Shown here: positions 1 through 8,400 of the stretch, in pieces | How the letters are laid out: each line of letters begins with the position of its first letter | Numbering within the stretch: position 1 is the stretch's first letter | NCBI GenBank assembly: GCA_029010495.1 | Contig: JAQXKO010000025.1 | Coordinates: forward strand, 1-64,000 | Source: Clostridiales bacterium | Lineage (GTDB): Bacteria; Bacillota; Clostridia; Lachnospirales; Lachnospiraceae | Reading direction: 5' to 3' | Length of the DNA stretch: 64,000 nucleotides | Notes under the pieces: generated by a model | Told to the model about the DNA's origin: nothing | Databases searched by the model: none | Seen by the model: the letters and a program-made list of their open reading frames with translations, nothing else | Made by a program: the position numbers and the translations under genes

Positions 1-869
1 CCGATAATTCCATCAACAAGAAGTGACTGTAAGAAAGGATTAGCATTTTCTACAAGACCTGCAACCCATTCTTGGAATATTTCAATCCATCCAACCATCC
101 AATCTGCAATCCATGTTCCAACTGTTGATTGTGAAATATAAAAAACGCCAAACATAACCAGTGCAAAAATCGGAATGCCAAGCCATGGATTTGTAAGAAC
201 GGCATCTATTTTATCCTGACCATTTTTCTCTTTTGTTATAACTTTACGCTTTTCAACGGAAGAAACAATAGACTTCACAAAATCAAAACGCTTTCTGTCT
301 GCCGCTTCTACTTCACCTTTATTATGCAAATCAATATCACCTTGCACATAAGGCGCCTTTTGTTCACAACCCTTTAGAGACATTGCTTTTGTCACCACAT
401 CCGAAAGTCCAGTATGGCCGGAAGATGTGGAAACTGTCTTAATCACAGGACAGCCAAGCTTCTCCTCCAAAGCTTTCTCATCAATCTGAGTATTCTTCTT
501 TTCATTTATATCACTCTTGTTAAGAGCAACAACCACAGGAATGCCAAGTTCCAAAAGCTGTGTGGTAAAAAACAGACTTCGACTTAAATTCGTGGCATCT
601 ACAATATTAATAATTGCATCAGGATTCTCATTCTTTACATAGGCACTGGTAATACTTTCCTCCGATGTAAATGGAGACATAGAATAAGCTCCCGGCAAAT
701 CTACAACAATAAGTTCTTCCTTTCCGTCATAATAAGACCTTTTGATTGGGCTTTCCTTCTTCTCCACGGTAACACCGGCCCAGTTTCCAACTTTTTCATT
801 CCTTCCGGTCAGGGCATTATACATAGTTGTCTTTCCGCTATTGGGATTACCCGCTAATGCGATTCTCAT
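1..869 (-). CDS. feoB: Ferrous iron transport protein B, 5' part only
   Basis: This is the N-terminal 289 residues of the GTP-dependent ferrous-iron permease; the rest lies beyond the left edge. Translation of the minus strand from the ATG at 869 opens with the G1 P-loop GNPNSGKTT at about residues 7-15, followed by the DLPGAYS G3 region and the NKSD G4 motif. A hydrophobic segment begins near residue 235, where the membrane domain should start. An AGGAGG ribosome binding site lies seven bases before the ATG. The protein imports Fe(II) across the inner membrane with help from FeoA, encoded just upstream. A GTTAG-N6-CTAAC palindrome at 911-926 sits in its leader, so iron-responsive control by a DtxR-family repressor is likely (inference). 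Confidence 0.96.
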   Translation of the reverse strand, partial: MRIALAGNPNSGKTTMYNALTGRNEKVGNWAGVTVEKKESPIKRSYYDGKEELIVVDLPGAYSMSPFTSEESITSAYVKNENPDAIINIVDATNLSRSLFFTTQLLELGIPVVVALNKSDINEKKNTQIDEKALEEKLGCPVIKTVSTSSGHTGLSDVVTKAMSLKGCEQKAPYVQGDIDLHNKGEVEAADRKRFDFVKSIVSSVEKRKVITKEKNGQDKIDAVLTNPWLGIPIFALVMFGVFYISQSTVGTWIADWMVGWIEIFQEWVAGLVENANPFLQSLLVDGII

Positions 870-910
870 GATGAATCCTCCTTTGATATTTTTTGTTACA
901 ATTTACAAAT

Positions 911-926
911 GTTAGTTATTACTAAC
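911..926 (-). promoter_or_regulatory. Putative DtxR/IdeR-type iron operator upstream of feoB
   Basis: The palindrome GTTAG-N6-CTAAC lies 42 bases before the feoB start and after the feoA terminator. It has the same arms and spacing as the site before feoA (1216-1231). The arms match the core of the DtxR/IdeR consensus, known to be built on GTTAGNCTAAC-like half sites. No clear -35/-10 pair is visible beside it, so the feoB promoter itself is not resolved. Confidence 0.5.
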
Positions 927-935
927 CCCAGGACA

Positions 936-961
936 TAAAAAATAGTGAGATACTCACTATT
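936..961 (-). terminator. Rho-independent terminator after feoA
   Basis: Read on the minus strand, a 9-bp stem (AATAGTGAG and its complement) with a 3-base loop overlaps the feoA stop codon and is followed by a run of T. It separates feoA transcription from feoB, which has its own operator just downstream. Confidence 0.75.
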
Positions 962-1178
962 ATTTTTTTATTGAAATAGCTTTTGCTAAATCAGTATCAA
1001 TGTTATATCTGGCATCTTTAATAGAAACAACGCAGCCGCCTTTAATGTGGGAAATTACAGTAATAGGCTCTTCACTATAACATCCCAGTGAAAACAAAAA
1101 AGACTTCAATTCTTCATCTTCGGCTACTACATCTTTCACTATGTATTCCTCTCCAATTTTTGCATCCGATAAATTCAT
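960..1178 (-). CDS. feoA: Ferrous iron transport protein A (SH3-like)
   Basis: This 72-residue protein matches small cytosolic FeoA, an SH3-like beta-barrel that modulates FeoB. The sequence runs from MNLSDAKIGEEY through an LGCYSEEPITVI strand region to VSIKDARYNID, the usual FeoA layout. The ATG at 1178 is preferred over an upstream in-frame start at 1211 because an AGGAAGG ribosome binding site lies before it and because the extra residues do not resemble the family. It precedes feoB on the same strand, but the two are separated by a terminator. A DtxR-like palindrome lies at its predicted transcription start. Confidence 0.9.
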   Translation of the reverse strand: MNLSDAKIGEEYIVKDVVAEDEELKSFLFSLGCYSEEPITVISHIKGGCVVSIKDARYNIDTDLAKAISIKK

Positions 1179-1215
1179 ATACTTACCATACCTTCCTATA
1201 AAATAACACAAAATA

Positions 1216-1268
1216 GTTAGCGTTGTCTAACCAATATCGAGTTTAATATAACTAACTCCTTTTGTCAA
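1216..1268 (-). promoter_or_regulatory. feoA promoter with DtxR-type operator
   Basis: On the minus strand TTGACA (1263-1268) and TAAACT (1240-1245) are spaced by 17 bases. The palindrome GTTAG-N6-CTAAC at 1216-1231 begins about nine bases after the -10 box, covering the expected transcription start, which is a repressor position. A further AGTTAG half-site lies within the spacer near 1251-1257. Nothing else is seen between feoA and the broken rhodanese gene. Confidence 0.55.
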
Positions 1269-1404
1269 CACATTTTTTTCATTATGCAATCCAGCAATGT
1301 GTGCTACCCTAACTTCAAAAAGGATTATTGTCGACGCAAACACGTTAAAACGATACTTTACACACCCTTTTACCCTGAGACAATTATCATATCCCGTGAC
1401 GATA

Positions 1405-1846
1405 TTATTTCTCGTTTCCAGAAATAGTTTTCCCGGTCCAGTCATTGATTCCGCCAAATTCTACGATATTAGTATATCCAAGCTTTACAAGCTTTTCCGC
1501 CGACTGCTTGCTACGATTACCCGAACGACAGTATACCATGATTAACTGTTCTTTATCTGGAAGCTCCGGAATCTCGTCAGAGCCAATAGTTTCATTTGGA
1601 ATGCATATAGCACCCGGAATATGTTTCTCTTCATTTTCTTTCCCTCACACTTTTTCCATATACGCTTTATTCTGTAATCTTTGAAATGATTCATTATAAT
1701 ACTTTTTGTTCTGCTTGTCTTCATATCCTGTAACAATACGTAAAAAGATTACAAAACAACCAAAAGTACAAATCACTCCAAGTATAACGCAACCTAACAG
1801 TTTTGTTGGATAACAACAACTTGATTTGCAGTGTTTACACTTTCAT
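1405..1846 (-). pseudogene. Degenerate rhodanese-domain membrane protein
   Basis: Minus-strand translation between 1405 and about 1644 gives the second half of a rhodanese domain: a KHIPGAI segment, then the active-site loop CRSGNRS, then VEFGGINDW and a TAA stop. In the same frame but past a TGA at 1645-1647 there is a Cys-rich start (KCKHC, CC), a hydrophobic segment of about 20 residues and a charged stretch. The normal ILDVR segment of the rhodanese fold is missing or out of frame. The only ATG (1846) is one base out of frame with the Cys-rich segment. At least two lesions are therefore needed to explain the locus, so it is called a pseudogene. Its position beside feoAB may be incidental. 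Confidence 0.7.
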
Positions 1847-1862
1847 ACCCCAGAATCAAGAC

Positions 1863-1908
1863 ATAAAAAGGGCTATTCAGACCAAATTACATCGTCCAAA
1901 TAGCCCTA
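1863..1908 (-). terminator. Terminator of the NifU-like/GGGtGRT operon
   Basis: Perfect 9-bp arms AGGGCTATT (1869-1877) and AATAGCCCT (1899-1907) enclose a 21-base loop. Read on the minus strand the stem is followed by TTTTTA. It lies about 200 bases beyond the GGGtGRT stop codon, leaving a long trailer. Confidence 0.7.
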
Positions 1909-2111
1909 TAATATTTTCATTTTCTCGTCCACTCAACCAAACGCAATCTTCGGATTCGCCTTGATTTTGTTAAGGTTCGAGATGGGCTTTCGGATGTTCT
2001 CTCAACTAATCTCAGTCTGCGTTTCACTTGACTTCGATAAGGTTCGAGAACGGCCTCGCACTAAATTCACACTTCGTGCTTTGCACTCGTGTTCATTAAG
2101 TTGCTTTCGGC
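1909..2111 (-). other. Long structured 3' untranslated region with direct repeats
   Basis: No credible coding frame spans the 203 bases between the GGGtGRT stop and the terminator. The stretch contains two imperfect 23-base direct repeats (1960-1982 and 2027-2049, 67 bases apart, sharing AAGGTTCGAGA). It also holds an inverted repeat near 2068-2095, with arms ACACTTCGTGC and GCACTCGTGT around a TTT loop. It could be a stabilising 3' UTR, a small RNA, or the eroded remains of a repeat element. Confidence 0.4.
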
Positions 2112-3122
2112 CTAGAACTTGCCAGCTCTTGCAGCTTCCTCTACAGAAACAGCTACAGCAACTGTGGCACCAACCATAGGGTTGTTACCCATACCTATAA
2201 GTCCCATCATCTCAACGTGTGCAGGAACTGATGATGATCCGGCGAACTGTGCGTCGCTGTGCATACGGCCAAGTGTATCTGTCATACCGTATGAAGCAGG
2301 ACCTGCTGCCATGTTATCCGGATGGAGTGTACGTCCTGTACCACCGCCAGATGCAACTGAGAAGTACTTCTTGCCCTGCTCGATACATTCCTTCTTGTAT
2401 GTACCTGCAACAGGATGCTGGAAACGTGTTGGGTTTGTTGAGTTACCTGTGATAGATACATCAACACCTTCCTTGTGCATGATAGCTACGCCTTCGCATA
2501 CATCATTAGCACCGTAGCAGTTAACCTTTGCACGAAGACCGTCTGAATAGCTCTTTCTGTAAACTTCCTTTACAGTGTTTGTATATGGATCATACTCTGT
2601 CTCAACAAATGTGAAACCATTGATACGTGAGATAATCTGTGCAGCATCTTTTCCAAGACCGTTAAGGATAACACGAAGAGGCTCTTTACGAACCTTGTTA
2701 GCCTTTTCTGCAATACCTATAGCACCCTCAGCTGCTGCACATGACTCATGACCTGCAAGGAATGCAAAACACTTTGTCTCTTCGCTGAGAAGCATTGCAC
2801 CAAGGTTACCATGTCCTAAACCTACCTTACGTGTATCTGCAACTGAACCCGGAATACAAAATGCCTGAAGACCTTCACCGATAGCAGCAGCAGCATCAGC
2901 AGCCTTTCTGCAGCCCTTCTTGATTGCAATAGCAGCACCTACAATGTAAGCCCAACATGCGTTTTCAAAACAGATTGGCTGAATACCCTTAACCTGTGCA
3001 TAAACATCAAGTCCGGCGTCTTTTGTAATTTTTTCAGCTTCTTCAATTGAAGCGATACCATAGCTGTTAAGAACAGCTGTGATTTTGTCTATTCTTCTTT
3101 CATAAGACTCAAATAATGCCAT
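2112..3122 (-). CDS. GGGtGRT family protein, function unknown
   Basis: This 336-residue protein carries the eponymous GGGTGRT motif at about residues 257-263, followed by a conserved-looking PDNMAAGPASYGMTDTLGRMHSD-type segment and the Gly/Ala-rich tail GLIGMGNNPMVGA. It has no signal peptide or membrane segment, and three or more cysteines are scattered through it. The family is recognised only by this motif; no biochemical role is established to my knowledge. An AGGAGG site precedes the ATG. It lies 14 bases after the NifU-like gene, so the two are co-transcribed and probably act together. A link to iron-sulfur or sulfur chemistry is inference from that partner. Confidence 0.85.
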   Translation of the reverse strand: MALFESYERRIDKITAVLNSYGIASIEEAEKITKDAGLDVYAQVKGIQPICFENACWAYIVGAAIAIKKGCRKAADAAAAIGEGLQAFCIPGSVADTRKVGLGHGNLGAMLLSEETKCFAFLAGHESCAAAEGAIGIAEKANKVRKEPLRVILNGLGKDAAQIISRINGFTFVETEYDPYTNTVKEVYRKSYSDGLRAKVNCYGANDVCEGVAIMHKEGVDVSITGNSTNPTRFQHPVAGTYKKECIEQGKKYFSVASGGGTGRTLHPDNMAAGPASYGMTDTLGRMHSDAQFAGSSSVPAHVEMMGLIGMGNNPMVGATVAVAVSVEEAARAGKF

Positions 3123-3136
3123 TTCCGTTTACCTCC

Positions 3137-3841
3137 TTATTTAATCTCTGCATCTGTTCTAGGATCGATAATCTTAACAGCATCTGCAACACGACCATAC
3201 TGACCGCAAGCTTTTTCATAAGCAGTATTAGGATCATCACCCTTCTTGATGAAGTCTGTCATTTTACCGAGGGAAACGAACTTGTAACCGATGATCTGAT
3301 CATCAGCGTCAAGAGCAATACCGGTTACATAGCCTTCTGCCATTTCAAGGTAACGAGGTCCCTTCTGTAAAGTACCGTACATTGTACCTACCTGGCTTCT
3401 GAGACCCTTTCCGAGGTCTTCAAGACCGGCACCGATTGCAAGACCGTCTTCAGAGAATGCACTCTGTGAACGACCGTAAGCAATCTGTAAGAATAATTCA
3501 CGCATAGCTGTGTTGATGGCATCACATACAAGGTCAGTATTGAGAGCTTCAAGAACTGTAAGACCAGGTAAAATTTCAGCTGCCATAGCTGCTGAATGTG
3601 TCATACCTGAACAACCGATTGTCTCAACTAATGCTTCCTGAATAATACCTTCTTTAATGTTTAAAGAAAGCTTACAAGCGCCCTGCTGTGGAGCACACCA
3701 GCCAATACCATGTGTGAAACCGGAAATATCCTGAACATACTTGGATTTAACCCATTTTGCTTCTTCCGGAATCGGAGCACAACCGTGATGTACACCCTGT
3801 GCAACTTTACACATTTTTTCTACTTCCTGAGAAATAACCAT
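3137..3841 (-). CDS. NifU-like iron-sulfur cluster assembly scaffold homologue
   Basis: This 234-residue protein resembles the N-terminal scaffold domain of NifU/IscU, but it is longer than the usual 120-150 residues because of a C-terminal extension. Cysteines are at residues 11, 21, 49, 56 and 77. The IGCSGMTHSAAMAAEIL segment around Cys77 matches the central ligand region of the IscU fold. The C-terminal third is acidic and mixed alpha/beta, with no further recognised domain. An AAAGGAG site lies before the ATG. The neighbouring GGGtGRT gene is its only operon partner, and no IscS, SufBCD or Nif gene is adjacent. A dedicated scaffold for the partner protein is plausible but unproven. Confidence 0.8.
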   Translation of the reverse strand: MVISQEVEKMCKVAQGVHHGCAPIPEEAKWVKSKYVQDISGFTHGIGWCAPQQGACKLSLNIKEGIIQEALVETIGCSGMTHSAAMAAEILPGLTVLEALNTDLVCDAINTAMRELFLQIAYGRSQSAFSEDGLAIGAGLEDLGKGLRSQVGTMYGTLQKGPRYLEMAEGYVTGIALDADDQIIGYKFVSLGKMTDFIKKGDDPNTAYEKACGQYGRVADAVKIIDPRTDAEIK

Positions 3842-3882
3842 AATTATTAACTCCTTTCAAACTTTTAGGGTATCAAAGACCC

Positions 3883-3919
3883 ATGTACTGTTTTTACAGT
3901 ACATACTGATGCTATTATA
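3883..3919 (-). promoter_or_regulatory. Promoter region with a perfect palindrome at the transcript start
   Basis: On the minus strand a TATAAT box (3914-3919) is followed ten bases later by a perfect inverted repeat with 9-bp arms (ATGTACTGT and ACAGTACAT, 3883-3904) around a 4-base A/T loop. No good -35 is visible, which suggests an activated promoter. The palindrome could be a repressor site over +1 or an RNA hairpin in the 5' leader. It has no U-run, so it is not a terminator. Confidence 0.5.
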
Positions 3920-4053
3920 ATACATCTCGACAAAAAATACCATATAAAAACTAAAAAAGTGTGAAAAAATAATTAAAAAAGCAAAGTTTTATAGATATAT
4001 TGTTTATCTTGTGTTATGATATATGCGTAATAATTAATTGATGAGGTTGCAAC

Positions 4054-5361
4054 ATGGAAAAAAACAATAAGGAAAATCTTAAATCCGAGTTGCTGTCAGG
4101 AATCGGAGAGCTGGCAAAGGAAAGTGATTCCGATATTTTTTTTCAAAGCCTTTGTGATTTAATGGAGTCGGAAGAGTATAATGAAATATCAGACACTATT
4201 GCAAAGTCTGATTTATCATATAAGATGGCTGCACGCGAATATGAAGAGCGTCTGGCAGAAAAAAATGACATATACATAACAGGTAATGATTTGAGTCAAA
4301 ATGATGAAGAAGCCGATTATTCTGTAATTACGGAAGAAAATATCGGTAATTTATCAATAGAATCTGAAATTGAATCATCGGAAGAGCCCGTATATGATGA
4401 GCAGACTACAGGAGATATCGGAGAAGCCCCGGTATATGATGAGCAGACTACAGGAGATATCGGAGAAGACCCGGATAACCATGATGAGCTTCCTGATAAG
4501 AATCCTGTAAAAAAGAAGAAAAATCTTATTTACAATATTATTCTTGTTGTCAGTCTGGCAGTTTTTGCATATTGCACGTATTCGCTTGGAGATTATTTTT
4601 ACAAGCATTATCAATACAAAAAGGGCATGAACAAGCTTCAGGAAATAGTTGGTGATATATCGGCCAATACAAATAATATACAGGTTACGCCGGCTGCTCC
4701 GAAGATTGAGCTTAAATATCCTGACGAGGTTGTATATGTAAAATCCGAAGCGGAAAACTTCAGTACGGAAATATCCGACAACTGGGCTAAAACATATGCC
4801 AACCTTGTTGAGCTAAATCCGGATTGTGCCGGATGGCTTAAAATACCGGGCACAAGAATTGATTATCCCGTGATGTATACTCCTAATCAGCATAACAAAT
4901 ATCTCTACAAGGATTTTGAAGGTAAATATCTTTACAGAGGGTTACCTTATATGGCAAAGGGTACTCTTCTTAACAGAAGTCAGAATTATATTATTTACGG
5001 TCATCATATGCAGGACGGAACTGCCTTTCATGATTTGGTGTATTTCCTGAGAAGGGATTTTTGCAATAACAATAAATATGCATATATGAATACCGGTACC
5101 ACCGAAGGTAAATATGAGCTTTTTGCAGTTGTTGAGTCAAAAATATTTAATGTTGACGATAAATGCTTTAAATTTTATAACTATACCGGAGAGCTTTCAA
5201 AGCAGGATTTTGACACATATGTAAAGTATATGAAGAAGCTTAGTTACTATAAATCAGACAGTACTGCCGTTTATGGCGACCAGCTCATCACTCTTGTTAC
5301 CTGCTACAGGGTTAATGATCCTGAAGGACGTCTTTGCGTAGTATTTAAGAGAATTCAGTAG
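4054..5361 (+). CDS. Class B sortase with long acidic cytoplasmic N-terminus
   Basis: The C-terminal half is a sortase B domain: VELNPDCAGWLKIPGTRIDYPVM leads the fold, the catalytic histidine is in YGHHM (about H317), the catalytic cysteine in LVTCYR (C417) and the arginine in GRLCVVFKR (R426). One transmembrane helix lies at about residues 156-176, preceded by a Lys-rich stop-transfer stretch, so the enzyme faces outward. Unusually, about 150 acidic residues lie in the cytoplasm and include two exact copies of a 14-residue repeat. Sortases anchor proteins to peptidoglycan or assemble pili. No sorting-signal substrate or second sortase is nearby, so the substrate is unknown. The gene is monocistronic, with a GAGG ribosome binding site and a shared terminator. 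Confidence 0.92.
   Translation: MEKNNKENLKSELLSGIGELAKESDSDIFFQSLCDLMESEEYNEISDTIAKSDLSYKMAAREYEERLAEKNDIYITGNDLSQNDEEADYSVITEENIGNLSIESEIESSEEPVYDEQTTGDIGEAPVYDEQTTGDIGEDPDNHDELPDKNPVKKKKNLIYNIILVVSLAVFAYCTYSLGDYFYKHYQYKKGMNKLQEIVGDISANTNNIQVTPAAPKIELKYPDEVVYVKSEAENFSTEISDNWAKTYANLVELNPDCAGWLKIPGTRIDYPVMYTPNQHNKYLYKDFEGKYLYRGLPYMAKGTLLNRSQNYIIYGHHMQDGTAFHDLVYFLRRDFCNNNKYAYMNTGTTEGKYELFAVVESKIFNVDDKCFKFYNYTGELSKQDFDTYVKYMKKLSYYKSDSTAVYGDQLITLVTCYRVNDPEGRLCVVFKRIQ
4387..4470 (+). repeat. Two-copy 42-bp in-frame tandem repeat in the sortase gene
   Basis: Two near-identical 42-base units (period checked at 4390 and 4432) encode consecutive copies of a 14-residue acidic motif, PVYDEQTTGDIGE plus one residue. 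A multiple of three keeps the frame, so copy number can change without breaking the sortase. Confidence 0.85.
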
Positions 5362-5377
5362 ATTATATAAAAATAAT

Positions 5378-5416
5378 AACCTCCCAAAGGAGCATATCCT
5401 ATGGGAGGTTATTTGT
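5378..5416. terminator. Bidirectional terminator between sortase and activase genes
   Basis: Arms AACCTCCCA (5378-5386) and TGGGAGGTT (5402-5410) form a perfect 9-bp stem with T-rich sequence downstream on the plus strand and A-rich sequence upstream, so it can serve both converging genes. Confidence 0.8.
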
Positions 5417-5418
5417 TT

Positions 5419-8400
5419 TTAATTATCGTTTAACTGCTTGATGGCAGTTGAGAGCATAAGCTTTATTCTGTTAAGCTGATTAACTTCGCTTGCGCCCGGA
5501 TCGTAGTCAATGGCAACGATATTGCTTTGAGGATATCTGAGACGAAGCTCCTTGATGACACCTTTTCCGACAATGTGATTTGGAAGGCATCCGAAAGGCT
5601 GGATACATACAATGTTAGGAATACCTTCGGTGATAAGCTCAAGCATTTCGCCGGTAAGGAACCAGCCCTCACCCGTCATATTACCAATATTTACAATAGG
5701 ACTTGCAATTTCGGCAAGGTGTTCGATATCAGCCATTCCTGTAAAACGCCTGCTGGCATTAAATTCTTCCCGGGCAGCCTTTCTGCAATAATCAATAATG
5801 TGTATAACCATCATATTAATTTTGCCTTCTTTTTTACTCTTTCCGAGATTTTTGGCCTTATAGTCTGCATCATAGCAGGAGTAAAGGAAGAAATCGATAA
5901 GGTCCGGAACAACTGCCTCGGCGCCTTCTGATTCAAGTAAATCTACAAGATAATTATTTGCTGCAGGAGCATATTTTACAAGTATTTCACCGACTATACC
6001 GACTTTTGGTTTCTTAAGATTCTCATCAATCGGAAATGTATCGAAGTCACGAATTACATTTCTCAGATTTTTCTTAAACTTAGACCAGCTTGAACGGCCG
6101 CATAAATCGGCAATAAGCTTCTCATTCCACTTTTCATACAATTCATTGGCAGAACCCTTTGTAAGTTCATACGGACGTACCCTGTAAAGACATTTCATAA
6201 GTACATCACCGTAGATAAGCGACTGAAGAGCTTTTTTAATTACCTTATATGTATATTTGAAGCCCGGATTTGATTCAAGACCGCTTGAATTTATGGATAC
6301 AACGGGAATATGCTCCAGGTTAGCCTTTTTGAGAGCTCGTCTGATAAATCCTATATAATTTGTGGCTCGGCATCCTCCGCCGGTCTGTGTAATAACGACT
6401 GCTGTTTTGTTGAGGTCGTATTTGCCCGAAAGGAGGGCATCCATTATCTGACCCACAACACAAAGAGACGGATAGCAGGCATCGTTATTTACATATTTAA
6501 GACCTACATCTACAGAATTTCTTCCGTCATTGTCGAGTATTACAACATTATATCCGCAGGAACGCAATGCAGGTTCAAGAAGCTTAAAGTGTATTGGTGA
6601 CATCTGAGGAGCGAGAAGGGTATAGCCTGCTTTATTCATTTCTTTTGTATAAATTACTCTGTGATGGGCAGATGAATGAATTTCAGGTTTAATATTATTT
6701 TTCTTTCTGTCATTAATTGCAGAAAGGAGAGAACGTACCCTGATTCTTGCGGCACCTAAAGAATTTACTTCGTCAATCTTTAAGCATGTATATATCTTGC
6801 CTGATGCATTTAATATGTCTGCAACACCGTCGGTTGTTACTGCGTCAAGACCGCATCCGAAGGAATTGAGCTGTATAAGTTCAAGATCATCTCTTGTGCG
6901 TACATAGCTTGCTGCATTGTAGAGTCTTGTATGATACATCCACTGGTCGACTACAATCATAGGTCTGTCTACATGACCGAGATGTGAAATACTGTCTTCT
7001 GTCAGAACGGCAACACCATATGAGGTAATCATATCAGGAATACCGTGATGGATTTCCGGATCAATATGATATGGCCTGCCGGCAAGAACTATACCTGTTC
7101 TGCCTGTCTCTTCAAGATATTTTAATGTTTCTTCACCCTTTGTGCGTATATCTGCCTTGAAATTCATAAGCTCTTCCCAGGCAGCTGCAGCAGCTTCGGT
7201 TATTTCGGCTTCACTGATACCCTTAGGAGTAAAGTGCTTTACAAGACAGTCAGTAATAATTTCCCTGCTTTCGAAAGAAAGAAACGGATTTTCATATACA
7301 ACATCAGAGGTTTTAAGCTCGTCAACGTTATTTTTAATATTTTCTCCATAAGAGGTGACAATAGGACAGTTGTAATGATTTCCAGCTGTTTTATCCTCCT
7401 TGTGCTCGTATGGTACGCAAGGATAGAAAATATACGGAACATCTTTTTTTATGAGCCATGAAATGTGTCCGTGCACCATTTTTGCAGGGTAACATTCAGA
7501 TTCACTCGGAATTGATTCGATTCCGAGCTCATAAATCTTACGGTTACTTAAAGGAGAGAGTACAACCTGATACGAAAGTCTGGTAAAGAAGGTAAACCAG
7601 AACGGATAATTCTCATACATATTTAATACTCTCGGAATACCTACCTTGCCGCGTTTTGCTTCGGTAATCTGTAAAGGCTTATAATAATTAAAGGTTCTCT
7701 TTAATTTGTATTCAAAAAGATTCGGTATATTATCCTTATTTTTTTCAAGACCGAGACCACGTTCACATCTGTTACCTGATACAAACTGACGACCGCCCGA
7801 AAACTGGTTGATGGTTAACAGACAGGCATTTGTACAACCCTTACATCTGTTCATGGATGCTTCGTATTTCAATTCCTTTATTTCATCAAAAGAAAGCATT
7901 GTTGATTCGGTGCCCTCATAGTGGGCTCTTGCAATAAGTGCAGCGCCGAAAGCTCCCATAATACCTGAAATATCAGGACGAATGGCTTCACAGCCGGCTA
8001 TCTTTTCAAAGCTTCTGAGAACGGCATCATTGTAGAAGGTTCCGCCCTGTACAACAATGCGCTTGCCGAGTTCTTTGGCGTCTGAGACCTTAATAACCTT
8101 ATATAAAGCATTTTTGATTACGGAGTAGGCCAGTCCGGCAGAAATATCGGCAACCGTTGCGCCTTCTTTCTGAGCCTGTTTAACCTTGGAATTCATAAAT
8201 ACGCTACATCTTGTGCCGAGATCTATAGGATTTTCGGCAAATAGTGCAATTTGTGCAAAATCCGACACTTCATAATCAAGGCTCTTGGCAAAGGTTTCGA
8301 TAAATGAGCCGCAACCCGAGGAGCATGCCTCATTTAATAAGACACTGTCAACAGTTTTATTTTTTATTTTTATGCATTTCATATCCTGACCGCCAATATC

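Noticed and set aside
1227..1545. Overlapping short open frames on both strands upstream of feoA
   Set aside because: They have no ribosome binding site or recognisable product, and they overlap the feoA promoter and the rhodanese remnant.
3883..3904. LexA or CIRCE identity for the palindrome before the NifU-like gene
   Set aside because: Arms and spacing differ from both consensus sites.
4387..4470. CRISPR-like repeat in the sortase gene
   Set aside because: There are only two contiguous units with no spacers, and they are in frame with the coding sequence.
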